Of a stretch of 64,000 nucleotides of DNA, positions 1 to 9,428 are shown one piece after another. Source of the DNA: Alistipes senegalensis JC50 (GTDB lineage: Bacteria; Bacteroidota; Bacteroidia; Bacteroidales; Rikenellaceae); NCBI RefSeq assembly GCF_025145645.1, contig NZ_CP102252.1, forward strand, positions 2,170,001-2,234,000, in the 5' to 3' direction. Position numbers and translations under genes: made by a program. The notes under the pieces are model-generated. The model made no database searches. It was not told the origin of the DNA and saw only the letters and a list, made by a program, of their open reading frames with translations. Within the stretch, counting starts at the first letter, position 1, and every line of letters begins with the position of its first letter.

Positions 1-1
1 T

Positions 2-529
2 TCGGTGCTGGTTCCCGAGGCCGACATCGGCGCGGGTCTCATCACCTACCTGCTGAAGCTGATCTCGGGCAAAAACGTCAACTTCCTCGAACCCTTCCAC
101 ATCGAGTCCGATTACGGCACCTTCGCCGGCGGCCATGCCGGTCCCAACGACCACAACGACCCCGCCTGGCAGCAGAACGTGGTCATCGCCCGCGACGTGC
201 GCTTCGCCAAGACCTCCTACAAGTACGCCGGGGCTCCGTTCGCCTGGTACCGCATCTCGCCGGGGCGCAAGACAATGGCGCAGCTGGTGGAGTGCGACGG
301 ACGCTACAAGCTGGTCGCCACGCTGGTCGATTCGCTCGAAGGCGATCACATCCTGGCCACCTATTCGCACAGCATCTTCCGCCCGGTGGTTCCCGTCGAG
401 CGGCTCTTCGAAGAGATCCTGAAAATCGGCACCACGCAGCATTTCGCCATCGTTGACGGCGACTACCTGCGCGAGCTGGGCATGTTGGCCGAGATCATGG
501 ACTTCGAATATCACGAAATTATGAATTAA
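2..529 (+). CDS. L-fucose/L-arabinose isomerase-family protein, C-terminal part (5' end outside window)
   Basis: The reading frame is open to the left edge, so only about the last 175 residues are seen. The segment is rich in His, Asp and Gly (HIESDYGTFAGGHAGPNDHN near the start) and ends EYHEIMN. This resembles the C-terminal domain of FucI/AraA-type ketol isomerases, which interconvert aldoses and ketoses with a divalent metal. The metal-binding and catalytic N-terminal parts are off the window, so the substrate cannot be called. It lies 20 bases before a mannose-6-phosphate-isomerase-like gene and is probably in one operon with it and a ROK protein, which supports a role in cytoplasmic sugar processing. 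The family call is from residue pattern only. Confidence 0.55.
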   Translation, partial: SVLVPEADIGAGLITYLLKLISGKNVNFLEPFHIESDYGTFAGGHAGPNDHNDPAWQQNVVIARDVRFAKTSYKYAGAPFAWYRISPGRKTMAQLVECDGRYKLVATLVDSLEGDHILATYSHSIFRPVVPVERLFEEILKIGTTQHFAIVDGDYLRELGMLAEIMDFEYHEIMN

Positions 530-549
530 CCCTATAAAACCGTATTTCT

Positions 550-2409
550 ATGAGTTTCATGTACAACCCCTTTCCGTATGACGACCCCCGCGCCGTCAAC
601 CGTCCGGCACTCCCGAAGAAGACCGTCGGGGCGGTCGTCGCCGGAACCTCCAAGGCTGCCGCCGCCCTGGCCGGGGAGATCGCTTCCCGCCTGAAAGCCG
701 CGCCCGGCAAAAACGTCGTCGTCGGGTTCGACGGCTACGCCACGGCCGACTGGACGCGGATGGTCAACCTGCTCTCGCAGCAGCTGCTGGGCAAAGGGAT
801 CGGAGTGGACGTAGCGGCGTTTACCGAGGTGCTCAAATCCGAGCGGGAGATCGCCGACATGATCAACCCCAATCTGGAATGGGACACCTCGAAGGACCCG
901 TCGCTGCTGTTCGGTCGCCTGATCGAGCGCGGTTACGAGGATCTGTTCGACGCGTCGAAATTCGCGGCGTTCAGGCAGCGCCTCGAGGCACTCCGGGCCC
1001 CTGCCGCCGAAGGGCGCGTGCTGATCGTCTACGGCAGCGGATGCCTGGTCGAGGAGGTGCGCGGACTCTATGACATCAAATGTTATTTCGACGTGACGCC
1101 CAAGGAGGCGATCCTCCGCATCCGCCGCGGCCAGTTCGCCAACCTCGGCGACCGGGTGGCCGCTCCGGTCAACCGGGTGATCCGCCGCTGCTACTACGTC
1201 GATTTCGAGATGGGCGTGCGTCACCGCGGCAAGCTGCTGCGCGGCGAGCTGCTCGATTTCTACATGGCTTCGGACAGCCCCGACCATATCCACATGATTC
1301 CGATGGAGGCGTTGTCCGACATCTTCCGGGCGCTGGCCGGCTATCCGTTCCGCTGCAAGCCGGTCTATTTGGAGGGCGTGTGGGGCGGCACCTACGTCAA
1401 GAAGCTCCGCAACCTGCCCGACTCGATGCGCAACTGCGCGTGGGTCTTCGACCTGATCCCGATGGAGGTGTCGATCGTCGTCGAGGCCGGGGACGAAAAG
1501 ATCGACTTCCCCTATTTCTCGTTCGTGCAGAAGGAGGGCGAGGCCATCATGGGCCGTCCGTGCGTCGAGAAGTTCGGCGGTTACTTCCCCATCCGCTTCA
1601 ACTACGACGACACGTTCCACAGCAACGGAAACATGTCGATCCAGGTGCATTCGGGGGCCGAATACAATCAGAAGAATTTCGGGGAGCTGGGCCGTCAGGA
1701 CGAGAGCTACTACGTGGTGGTGGCCGGACAGGACGCCAAGACCTTCGTGGGCTTCCGCGACGATGCCGACACCGAGCAGTTCATCCGCGACATCAAGCTG
1801 GCCGACACCGAATACAAGCCCGTGGACTACCTGAAATACGTCAGCTACGAGGATTCGAAACCCGGCTTGCAGGTGATGCTTCCCGCCGGGACGATCCACT
1901 CGTCGGGTCGCAACCAGGTGGTGCTCGAAATCGGCAGTCTTACGATCGGCTCTTACACCTACAAGCTCTACGACTACCTGCGCGCCGACCTCGACGGCAA
2001 GCCGCGCCCCATCCACACGTGGCACGGCGAACGGACGCTGGCCTACGAGCGCACGACCAGCTGGGTGCGCAATAACATCGTCCAGCAGCCCCGCACGGTG
2101 CGCGAGGGCGACGGCTGGGCCGAGAAGATCGTCGGCGAGCACGATTTGCTCTACTTCACGCTGCGCCGCCTCGAATTCGAGAAACGCATCGAGGACGACA
2201 CCTGCGGCAAGTTCCACGTGCTGACGCTCGTGGACGGCGAACGCATCCGCATCCGTTCCGTCGCACAGCCCGAACGCTATTTCGATGCCGAGTATATGGA
2301 TATGGTCGTGGTTCCCGCGGACATGGGCCGTTACGTGATCGAGAACCTCCGCACGGAACCCATCTGCGTCCACAAAACGATGCTGAAAGATGGGTTCGAC
2401 AAGGAATAG
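550..2409 (+). CDS. Class I mannose-6-phosphate isomerase-like protein with N-terminal kinase-like domain
   Basis: The 619-residue protein has two parts. The C-terminal part (about 330-600) is a cupin-type phosphomannose isomerase core. It has HSGAEYNQKNFG at about 367, RQDESYYVV just after, and HSSGRNQVVLEIGS from about 450; the His and Glu residues fit the zinc site of type I enzymes, which interconvert mannose-6-P and fructose-6-P. The N-terminal 220 residues contain VVVGFDGY, VLIVYGSGCL and CYFDVTPKEAILRIRRGQF, a layout like uridine-kinase folds but with no GxxxxGK[ST] P-loop visible. It follows the isomerase fragment by 20 bases and overlaps the ROK gene by 20 bases, so the three are probably co-expressed. 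The start at 550 is an ATG; a second in-frame ATG lies three codons on. The exact sugar is not known. Confidence 0.75.
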   Translation: MSFMYNPFPYDDPRAVNRPALPKKTVGAVVAGTSKAAAALAGEIASRLKAAPGKNVVVGFDGYATADWTRMVNLLSQQLLGKGIGVDVAAFTEVLKSEREIADMINPNLEWDTSKDPSLLFGRLIERGYEDLFDASKFAAFRQRLEALRAPAAEGRVLIVYGSGCLVEEVRGLYDIKCYFDVTPKEAILRIRRGQFANLGDRVAAPVNRVIRRCYYVDFEMGVRHRGKLLRGELLDFYMASDSPDHIHMIPMEALSDIFRALAGYPFRCKPVYLEGVWGGTYVKKLRNLPDSMRNCAWVFDLIPMEVSIVVEAGDEKIDFPYFSFVQKEGEAIMGRPCVEKFGGYFPIRFNYDDTFHSNGNMSIQVHSGAEYNQKNFGELGRQDESYYVVVAGQDAKTFVGFRDDADTEQFIRDIKLADTEYKPVDYLKYVSYEDSKPGLQVMLPAGTIHSSGRNQVVLEIGSLTIGSYTYKLYDYLRADLDGKPRPIHTWHGERTLAYERTTSWVRNNIVQQPRTVREGDGWAEKIVGEHDLLYFTLRRLEFEKRIEDDTCGKFHVLTLVDGERIRIRSVAQPERYFDAEYMDMVVVPADMGRYVIENLRTEPICVHKTMLKDGFDKE

Positions 2410-3304
2410 CTGCCGCCTGCTGCTCGATGTCGGGGGAACGTTCCTCAAATCGGCCGTGGCGGACGCCGCCGGGCAGCTTCTGTCCGGGTCGGAGTTCAGC
2501 TGTCCGATTCGTTCGGAGGGCTCCCGCGAGGAGATCGAAGGCTCCCTGGCCGCTACGGTGGCCCGGGGCGCGGCCTTTGCCGCGGAGCGGGGCATGGAGC
2601 TCGCCGGCATCGGCATCGCCATTCCCGGACCGTTCGACTATGCGGCCGGCGTCTCCCGCATGACGCACAAGTTCCGCAGCATCTGCGGTGTCGATCTGCG
2701 CGGCGTGCTGTACGCGATGCCCGGCGTTCCCGCCGATGCGGAGATCCGTTTCATGCAGGACGTGAACGCCGCGTTGGCCGGGGAGATCGCCCGGGGCAAC
2801 GCCGCCGGATACGGCGCCTCGGCGCTCGTGTCGCTCGGCACGGGGCTGGGCTTCGCCCTGAGCCGTGACGGACGGGTGCTGTGCAACCCGGCGGGCGGTC
2901 CGAAGGTGGTGATCTTCAACCTTCCCTACCGCGACGGTATTTTGGAGGACTACGCTTCGAAACGGGGATTCCTGCGCATTTACGGCGAGCTTGCGGGCCA
3001 TACGGACCCGGCGCTGACGGTGGCCGATCTGGGCCGCATGGCCGGAGAGGGGGATGCCCGGGCCCGCGAGACCTTCGCAACGGTCGGGGGCATCCTTGCC
3101 GCGGCGCTCCGCGACCTGCTCGTCGAACATGGCGTCGAATGTCTCCTGCTGGGCGGTCAGATTTCGCGTTCGTTCGCCCATATGGAAGCGGCCCTGCGCG
3201 ACGGACTGCGCGATGTCGCGGGGCTGACCCGCATCGCACCAGCGGAGCATATCGGCGAAGCGGCCTTCTACGGACTGCTGGCCCAGGCGGACGGCGTTTG
3301 CTGA
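2390..3304 (+). CDS. ROK-family sugar kinase or regulator-like protein
   Basis: The 304-residue protein has the ROK/ASKHA phosphate-1 motif LLLDVGGTFLKSAV at residues 10-23 and a second glycine-rich motif, ALVSLGTGLGFAL, near 148. It ends in the family's usual C-terminal helical part with LLLGGQISRS. ROK kinases phosphorylate sugars such as glucose, mannose or N-acetylglucosamine, using ATP. The CxCGxxGCxE zinc motif of most ROK kinases is absent: the corresponding stretch reads KVVIFNLPYRDGILEDYAS. It lacks an N-terminal helix-turn-helix, so it is not a ROK repressor. The ATG overlaps the upstream stop by 20 bases, implying translational coupling. Kinase activity is an inference. Confidence 0.7.
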   Translation: MGSTRNSCRLLLDVGGTFLKSAVADAAGQLLSGSEFSCPIRSEGSREEIEGSLAATVARGAAFAAERGMELAGIGIAIPGPFDYAAGVSRMTHKFRSICGVDLRGVLYAMPGVPADAEIRFMQDVNAALAGEIARGNAAGYGASALVSLGTGLGFALSRDGRVLCNPAGGPKVVIFNLPYRDGILEDYASKRGFLRIYGELAGHTDPALTVADLGRMAGEGDARARETFATVGGILAAALRDLLVEHGVECLLLGGQISRSFAHMEAALRDGLRDVAGLTRIAPAEHIGEAAFYGLLAQADGVC

Positions 3305-3391
3305 CATGCGGGCGTTGTGGAAAACCGTTCATTCGTGCGATTGTCTCCGAACCGGCGGGCATGTCGAAGTATCTAATTGTCTTCATTTTTT

Positions 3392-3399
3392 TATCTTTG
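3392..3399 (+). promoter_or_regulatory. Bacteroidetes-type -7 box before the FAD/Fe-S oxidoreductase
   Basis: TATCTTTG fits the phylum's TAnnTTTG -7 element, 44 bases before the ATG at 3443. A TTG at 3377-3379 is closer than the usual spacing, so the -33 part is weak. The box supports the ATG at 3443 over the upstream TTG at 3377, because the longer start would lie upstream of the transcription start. Confidence 0.45.
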
Positions 3400-3442
3400 C
3401 AGGAGAGGCGGCTGCCTCTCCTGTTTTCGAATCGCAGAGACC

Positions 3443-6274
3443 ATGACTGAGAAACACCGCAGATTCCTGCGCGCCGTGCGCGCTTTTATCCCCCGCAAGC
3501 GGGTTTACACCGACTACCTGCGCCGGTTGGCGTGGGGCACCGACGCGGGATTTTACCGGCTCGTCCCGCAGATCGTCGTGCGCGCCGCCCACGAGGAGGA
3601 GATCGTCCGCATCATGCGGGCGGCCGCCCGGCTGGGCGTGCCCCTGACCTTCCGGGCCGCGGGCACGAGCCTTTCGGGGCAGGCCGTCAGCGATTCGGTG
3701 CTCGTGGTGGCGGGCAAACATTGGGAGCGTTGCGAGGTGCTCGACGGCGGCCGCGCCGTGCGGCTCCAGCCCGGCGTCGTGGGTGCGCGGATCAACGAGG
3801 TGCTGAAACCTTTCGGATACCGCTTTCCGCCCGACCCGGCTTCGATCCGAAGCGCTATGGCGGGCGGCATCGTGATGAACAACGCCTCGGGCATGAACTG
3901 CGGCACGCATGCCAACAGCGACCGGATGCTGCTCTCGGCGCGGCTGGTGCTGGCCGACGGCACGCTGCTCGACACGGGCGACGAGACGAGCCGCCGGGAC
4001 TTTTCCCGGAGTCACGGGGAGTTTCTGCGCGCCGTCGAAGCGCTGCGCGACCGGGTTCGCGGCGACGAGGCCCTGACCCGGCGCATCCTGCACAAATACT
4101 CGATCAAGAACGTCATGGGGCTGAACCTGCTGCCGCTGGTGCGCTTCGACGATCCGTTCGAGATCATCGCCCACCTCATGGTCGGTTCCGAAGGGACGCT
4201 GGCGTTCCTGGCCGGGGTCACGATGCGCACCGAGCGCGAATACGAACACAAGGCCAGCGCGATGGTCTATTTCAGCGACATCGGCGAGGCGAGCCGCGCC
4301 GTCGTGGAGATGCGCAAGTTGCAGGACGCCGCCGGGGAGCGCATCGTGCACAGCGCCGAGATGCTCGACAGCAAGTCGCTGGCGTCGGTCGGCGATGCCA
4401 CGGGCGAGGGCCTTACGGCCGTGCTGACCGAGACCAAGGCCCACACGCCGGAGGAGCTGGCCGCCAATGTCGCCCGCATCGGGGAGCTGCTGGGGCGGTT
4501 CGCGCTCTACGTTCCCGCACGGTTTACGGACGATCCGGCCGAGCAGGCGAAATATTGGGCCGTCCGTTCGGGCATCTTCCCGGCGGTGGGCGGCAGCCGT
4601 CCCGCCGGGACCACCTGCCTGATCGAGGACGTTGCCTTCCACATCGAAGACCTGCCCCGCGCCACGGCCGAATTGCAGGCGCTGATCGCCCGCCACGGCT
4701 ACGACGACGCCTGCATCTACGGGCATGCCCTCGAAGGCAACTACCATTTCATCATCAACCAGTCGTTTTCGACCCCGGCCGAGGCGGCGCGCTACGAGGC
4801 GCTGATGAACGACGTTGCGGAACTCGTCGTCGGCAGGTACGACGGCTCGCTCAAAGCCGAGCACGGCACGGGGCGCAACATGGCGCCCTTCCTCCGCCGC
4901 GAGTGGGGCGACGACGCCTTGGCCGTGATGCGGGCCGTCAAGGAGTTGTTCGACCCTGCGGGATTGTTGAATCCCGGGGTGATCTTCAACGACGATCCCC
5001 GCTGCCACCTCTCCCATTTCAAACCCCTGCCGCTGACCGATCCCCTGATCGACCGCTGTATCGAATGCGGGTTCTGCGAGGTGAACTGCCTGACATGCGG
5101 GCTGACCCTCTCGTCGCGTCAGCGCATCGTCGTGCGCCGCGAGATCGCCCGGCTGAAAGCCTCCGGCGAGAATCCGCGCCTCGTGCGGGAGCTCGAACGC
5201 GGCTACCGTTACCCCGGGGAGCAGACCTGTGCCGGGGACGGGCTCTGCTCGACGAGCTGTCCCGTGGGGATCAATACGGGGGAACTGACCCACGCCCTGC
5301 GCGCCCTGAGGGTGCCGCCCGGGAGTGCGGGACATGCCGCCGGGGAGTTTGCGGCCCGCCGTTTCGCCGGGCTGAAAAACACCCTGCGCCCCGTGCTGAC
5401 GCTGGCCGATGCGGCGCACCGGGTTCTCGGCACCCGGACGATGACCGCCGCCGCGAAGGGGCTGCATGCGCTGGGGCTTCCCCAGTGGCTGCCCTCGATG
5501 CCGCGGGCCTACCGCATGCCGGACGTGCTGCGCACGGCGCCCGAGCCGGAACCGGACAAAGTGGTCTATTTCCCGAGTTGCATCAACCAGACGATGGGCC
5601 TCGCCCGTGAAACCCCGGTCGCGGAACCGCTGGCCGAAAAGATGGTCGCATTGCTCCGCAAGGCGGGTTATGAGGTCGTTTTTCCCGAAAACATGGAACG
5701 CCTCTGCTGCGGCACGATCTGGGAGAGCAAGGGCATGGCCGACATTGCCGACCGCAAGACCGCCGAGCTGGAAGAGGCGCTGTGGCGCGCCAGCGGGGAG
5801 GGACGCTGGCCGGTGCTGTGCGACCAGAGCCCCTGCCTGCACCGCATGCGCGAGAAGATCGGCCGCATGAAACTCTACGAACCGGCGGAATTCATCTGGA
5901 CCTTCCTGCGCGACCGGCTGGAGTTCCGGCCCCAGCCGGGACCCGTCGCCGTGCATGTCACCTGTTCGATGCGCCGCATGGGGCTGGACGGAGTGATCGT
6001 CGCGCTGGCGCGGCTGTGCGCCGACGAGGTGGTGGTGCCCGAGGAGGTCGGATGCTGCGGATTCGCCGGCGACCGCGGATTCACGCATCCCGAGGTCAAC
6101 GCCTGGGCCCTGCGCAAACTGCGTCCCGTCATCGAACGCTCGGGCGCGAAGGCGGGTTATTCGAACAGCCGCACGTGCGAGATCGGGCTTTCGGCCCGTT
6201 CGGGCGTGCCCTACGTTTCGATCGTCTATCTGGTCGATGCCTGCACGACACCCAAAGAAAACCCCGGAGCCTGA
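3443..6274 (+). CDS. FAD-binding and (Fe-S)-binding oxidoreductase (D-lactate dehydrogenase/glycolate oxidase type)
   Basis: The 943-residue protein joins a vanillyl-alcohol-oxidase-type FAD domain to a GlpC-like Fe-S domain. FAD_binding_4 lies at about 40-200 (PLTFRAAGTSLSGQA, GGIVMNNASGMN) and FAD-oxidase_C at about 220-520 (KAEHGTGRNMAPF). Two ferredoxin-like cysteine groups follow: CIECGFCEVNC at 539 and CAGDGLCSTSCPVG at 596. Two CCG motifs lie at 755 and 871. This is the quinone-linked 2-hydroxyacid dehydrogenase layout, oxidising D-lactate or a similar acid at the membrane with electrons passing through Fe-S centres. I chose the ATG at 3443, just after a -7 box. It ends at a bidirectional terminator. 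The substrate is inferred from the family. Confidence 0.85.
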   Translation: MTEKHRRFLRAVRAFIPRKRVYTDYLRRLAWGTDAGFYRLVPQIVVRAAHEEEIVRIMRAAARLGVPLTFRAAGTSLSGQAVSDSVLVVAGKHWERCEVLDGGRAVRLQPGVVGARINEVLKPFGYRFPPDPASIRSAMAGGIVMNNASGMNCGTHANSDRMLLSARLVLADGTLLDTGDETSRRDFSRSHGEFLRAVEALRDRVRGDEALTRRILHKYSIKNVMGLNLLPLVRFDDPFEIIAHLMVGSEGTLAFLAGVTMRTEREYEHKASAMVYFSDIGEASRAVVEMRKLQDAAGERIVHSAEMLDSKSLASVGDATGEGLTAVLTETKAHTPEELAANVARIGELLGRFALYVPARFTDDPAEQAKYWAVRSGIFPAVGGSRPAGTTCLIEDVAFHIEDLPRATAELQALIARHGYDDACIYGHALEGNYHFIINQSFSTPAEAARYEALMNDVAELVVGRYDGSLKAEHGTGRNMAPFLRREWGDDALAVMRAVKELFDPAGLLNPGVIFNDDPRCHLSHFKPLPLTDPLIDRCIECGFCEVNCLTCGLTLSSRQRIVVRREIARLKASGENPRLVRELERGYRYPGEQTCAGDGLCSTSCPVGINTGELTHALRALRVPPGSAGHAAGEFAARRFAGLKNTLRPVLTLADAAHRVLGTRTMTAAAKGLHALGLPQWLPSMPRAYRMPDVLRTAPEPEPDKVVYFPSCINQTMGLARETPVAEPLAEKMVALLRKAGYEVVFPENMERLCCGTIWESKGMADIADRKTAELEEALWRASGEGRWPVLCDQSPCLHRMREKIGRMKLYEPAEFIWTFLRDRLEFRPQPGPVAVHVTCSMRRMGLDGVIVALARLCADEVVVPEEVGCCGFAGDRGFTHPEVNAWALRKLRPVIERSGAKAGYSNSRTCEIGLSARSGVPYVSIVYLVDACTTPKENPGA

Positions 6275-6286
6275 GCCCCGGGGTTT
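6259..6286. terminator. Bidirectional terminator hairpin
   Basis: AAACCCCGG (6259-6267) pairs with CCGGGGTTT (6278-6286), flanked by A and T runs. It sits between the convergent stops of the FAD/Fe-S gene and the mutarotase-like gene, and overlaps the end of the former. Confidence 0.8.
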
Positions 6287-6289
6287 TTC

Positions 6290-7237
6290 TCATACCAGCA
6301 GTTCGTAGTCGATGTGCCATACGCCCGTCTCCCCGGGAAAGACCCGGAACGGGGTGTAGGGTTCGAGGCAGGCCGCCGTGGGGCAGGCCCAGAAGACCAT
6401 GTGCGACAGCTTTCCGCTGCCCGAAACCCGGATGCCCGCACCCGTGCGGAGGTTGCGGAGACTGAATCCGTACTCCCGGGCCTCGGGGTCCTGACCGTGG
6501 AGGTCGCCCATGAAGACCGATTCGCCGGGGTTCAGCGGACGGCTGAAAGCGATGCCGTCGGGCGTCAGCGCCACGCTGTCGTAAGCCTCGCGCCACGTTC
6601 CCTCGGGGCGGAACGGGAAATGGATCGAGGTGTCGGGGCCTGTGGCCATGCGGTCCGGCGTGAAGAAGTTGTGGTTGTAGACATGGCCTGTGAGCGGCGC
6701 GGGACCGAGGTTTTTGAGCGTGTACTCGATCCGCAGGCCCGGGGCGTCGGTCAGCCGCAGCGTCTTGCGGTAGTCGTAGCCGTATTCGTCGCTCAGCAGC
6801 CGGTGGCGGAACTCCACGCGGTCGCGCTCGGCGGTCACCTCCCGGATGCCGGGATCGGCGATCTCGTAGAGCCGGAAGCGGTCGTAGGGCTGGTCGGAGG
6901 ACCTGCGCAACGTGCCGACCCCGATTTTGAGGAACTCCTGCCCGGGACGCGCCTGTTCGTAACCGATCTGGGTGAATTCGTCCGCGGGGCCCGTCAGTCC
7001 GTCGTGCCGCAGGGGATCGTGCCGGGGCTGCCATTCCGAGACGTAGCGGTGTCCCCGGCTGCGCAGGTCGCGCACGACGCCGCTCCAGTCGAAGCGTGTG
7101 CCCCGGTAGTAGCCGCATTCGGCGTCGGGGAGGCACACCACGGCCGAGACGTGGCGGTTGGCGATGCGCAGGGCGGGAGCCTCCGACACCCGGGTGCCGG
7201 AAGCTCTCGTCGTTGCATTCGGTTGCAGCTCGCGCAT
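6290..7237 (-). CDS. Galactose mutarotase-like protein (aldose 1-epimerase superfamily)
   Basis: The 315-residue protein has no signal peptide and shows the beta-sandwich sequence texture of the galactose-mutarotase-like superfamily. Examples are YRKTLRLTDAPGLRIEYTL, a histidine in GHVYNHNFFTPD near the middle, and IHFPFRPEG. Aldose epimerases interconvert alpha and beta anomers of free sugars, usually with a His/Glu pair. It starts 2 bases after the stop of the DUF6259 gene on the minus strand, so it is the last gene of a susC-susD-DUF6259-mutarotase operon and may handle the sugar released by that locus. Which sugar it binds, and whether it is an enzyme or only a binding fold, cannot be told. 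Confidence 0.65.
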   Translation of the reverse strand: MRELQPNATTRASGTRVSEAPALRIANRHVSAVVCLPDAECGYYRGTRFDWSGVVRDLRSRGHRYVSEWQPRHDPLRHDGLTGPADEFTQIGYEQARPGQEFLKIGVGTLRRSSDQPYDRFRLYEIADPGIREVTAERDRVEFRHRLLSDEYGYDYRKTLRLTDAPGLRIEYTLKNLGPAPLTGHVYNHNFFTPDRMATGPDTSIHFPFRPEGTWREAYDSVALTPDGIAFSRPLNPGESVFMGDLHGQDPEAREYGFSLRNLRTGAGIRVSGSGKLSHMVFWACPTAACLEPYTPFRVFPGETGVWHIDYELLV

Positions 7238-7239
7238 GG

Positions 7240-9399
7240 TTATTTCGTCTTTTCGTAAACCAGCACGGCGAGGTCGTATTGCCCCAGCGTCACTTCGCGG
7301 CCGTCGGCCGAAACCCGTGCGCCGCCCAGCGTCGAAGCCTCCGTGAAACGGTAGCCCGGAACCTCGATCGTACCCTTCACGGCGGCTCCCTCCTGCGTGC
7401 GGGTGGCCACTACGGCCATGCCGTCGCCGTTGGTGTAGGCGCGCGCCTCGATGCCGGGGTTCGACAGCGTGAAGCCCTCCGTGTCGCGGTAGGTGCCGAC
7501 CAGCAGCAGGTCTTCGTACTTGCCCTTGATGGCGTTGACCTGGGCCAGATAAGCCTGATAATGCGGCGTCTTGTCGATCAGGTCGCGGCAGCGGTAGATC
7601 TCGATGTCGTTGCGCAGGCCCTTCAGCAGCGTGTTGTTCACACGGCGTTCGATGTCCGTGTCGTCGCGGATCTCGCGGTCGGAGATGATGATCTCGGGGA
7701 ACGTGTAGCGGAACCAGTCGATGAAGCTGTACTTGCCGGCGGTGACCTGATAGATGTGGATGTAGTCGCAGTACTGCGCCGTGACATCGGTCAGCCACTC
7801 CGTGCCGAGCGCGAACTCGGGGTCGAAGCTGACGTTGCGGTCGCGGACCATTTTCAGCACCTCGGCCTTGTCGGCGATCACCCGCATGTTGGGCACCGGG
7901 AACTCCCGGCTCAGGTCCCAGTTGGTGGCGCGTTCGCCGTATCCGAGCTGGTCGTAGAAGACGCTGTTGGCACCGTACTCGCGGGCGCGGTCGGCCCATT
8001 CGAGCAGCATCTTGCGCCAGATCGGCGCGCGGGTGTCGGCCACGACGAACGTGCGGGCGTTGTAGTCGGCCAGGAACGTGCCCTGACCCGTGAAGCGGTA
8101 CTGTTCGAAGAGCTCGGCGCCCGTGTTGTCGCGGTAGCAGATCTCCTTGCCCCGGCCGCTCTTGTAGAACTCGCTCTCGCGGTCGATCAGCTTGCCGTTG
8201 AAATAGAGCAGCACCTTGCCGCCGTCCTTCTTGTAGTCGGCGATGGCCTTTTTCCAGCCTGCGTCGCCGCCCTGCGCGGGATCGGCGTTGTAGTGGGGAT
8301 TGCCGTGGTCCATGCCCGTCTCCCACCATCCGAAGGTGAAGACGGCGTCGGCCCCGACGCTCTCGCCGACATCCTTGATGCGGCCCGGCAGGTCGGTGTA
8401 CTTGAACAGCAGTTCGCCGTACTGGTGGCGGAAGATGATCCGCTGCCAGCTGCGCATCTTCTTGACCCACATCGGCGCGTCGCGGTGGTCCCACCACGTG
8501 TCGGCCCAGCGGCGGTAGTGCTTCGAGGTCTCGTGCCACGAACCCGTGTAGGGGGCTATGACGTTGGCGTCGCACGTCCACGTTTCGCCGGCGAAGCAGT
8601 GCGGGAACTTGTAGAATCCCGATTCCAACCGCGTGAATTCGCCTTCGGCGTCGGGGTAGAGGCGCAGGCCGTGCCCCGTGTCCTGGAACGTCGTGTCGTG
8701 GCTGCCGAAATAGATTCCCTCGCTGTCGCCCACGTAGGCGAAGCAGTTCGAGGCCATGCAGCCGCCCGTGCCGCCCGTGACGGTGCGCATGGGGTATTTG
8801 GCGTCCATCTGGCGGAACTTCTGCGCCGGGGTCTTGTAGGGCGAAGCGTTGCTGTGGCGGAAAATCATGCCTTTGGGATTGTCGTACAGCTGGCCTCCGG
8901 TGTGGGTGAGCAGCAGCTTGTGGTCTTCGGGAAGCGCCATGCCGCCCACCAGCGGGTAGTGCAGTTCGCGGACGATCGTGTGGGGCTGGCCGTTCTCGAT
9001 CTTCGACGCGAAACGCACCTCGTCGCCTTCGAGCGTGATGTCGAGCGTGAGGCGCATGTCGAGCTTCACGGCTTCGCGGGTGGTGAAGTCGGTGGCGTTC
9101 AGGCGGTCGTAGGTCAGTGTCAGCGTGTCGCCCCGGCGCGAGATGCGGGGCGTCTGCTCCCCGGGCAGCACCTCGATCTCCTTGGCCTTCTGCGTGTCGT
9201 AGTAGAGGCGCCAGAGATAGTCGCCGCCGGCGTAGTCCCGGCCGGTTTCGAGGTTCCTGATGCTGGTCAGGCGGCCCCGGTCGTCGATCGAGACTTGCAG
9301 TTTGTCGTTTCGGAGCGTGTGCTCTTTCGGAGCTGCCCCGGCGGCCGGGAACAGCAGGATGCCCGTGCATGCGAGCAGCAATTTCACCATTTTGTTCAT
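7240..9399 (-). CDS. DUF6259-like secreted putative glycoside hydrolase
   Basis: The 719-residue protein starts with a hydrophobic signal (KLLLACTGILLFPAAGAA), so it is exported. The N-terminal 250 residues look like a beta-sandwich. The middle (about 280-600) has a TIM-barrel-like pattern with acidic strand ends: DAVFTFGWWETGMDHG, GANSVFYDQLGYGE and SFDPEFALGTEWL. The C-terminal part is a small beta domain. This matches DUF6259 proteins, which often sit in polysaccharide-utilisation loci and resemble retaining glycosidases; the activity here is inferred. The longer upstream frame to 9690 runs into susD antisense and has no signal, so I use the ATG at 9399. It is third in the susCD operon, with a GC-rich stem-loop between susD and its start. 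Confidence 0.7.
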   Translation of the reverse strand: MNKMVKLLLACTGILLFPAAGAAPKEHTLRNDKLQVSIDDRGRLTSIRNLETGRDYAGGDYLWRLYYDTQKAKEIEVLPGEQTPRISRRGDTLTLTYDRLNATDFTTREAVKLDMRLTLDITLEGDEVRFASKIENGQPHTIVRELHYPLVGGMALPEDHKLLLTHTGGQLYDNPKGMIFRHSNASPYKTPAQKFRQMDAKYPMRTVTGGTGGCMASNCFAYVGDSEGIYFGSHDTTFQDTGHGLRLYPDAEGEFTRLESGFYKFPHCFAGETWTCDANVIAPYTGSWHETSKHYRRWADTWWDHRDAPMWVKKMRSWQRIIFRHQYGELLFKYTDLPGRIKDVGESVGADAVFTFGWWETGMDHGNPHYNADPAQGGDAGWKKAIADYKKDGGKVLLYFNGKLIDRESEFYKSGRGKEICYRDNTGAELFEQYRFTGQGTFLADYNARTFVVADTRAPIWRKMLLEWADRAREYGANSVFYDQLGYGERATNWDLSREFPVPNMRVIADKAEVLKMVRDRNVSFDPEFALGTEWLTDVTAQYCDYIHIYQVTAGKYSFIDWFRYTFPEIIISDREIRDDTDIERRVNNTLLKGLRNDIEIYRCRDLIDKTPHYQAYLAQVNAIKGKYEDLLLVGTYRDTEGFTLSNPGIEARAYTNGDGMAVVATRTQEGAAVKGTIEVPGYRFTEASTLGGARVSADGREVTLGQYDLAVLVYEKTK

Positions 9400-9428
9400 G
9401 TGTCTCTTCGCGTTGTCGCCGCACCGGC

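Noticed and set aside
532..2622. Long minus-strand frame (696 codons) opposite the mannose-6-phosphate isomerase gene
   Set aside because: It is the antisense of a clear gene in a GC-rich genome. Its translation is His/Arg/Val-rich with no motif, as for several other long antisense frames (for example 3383-6088, 14768-18088, 54603-57221).
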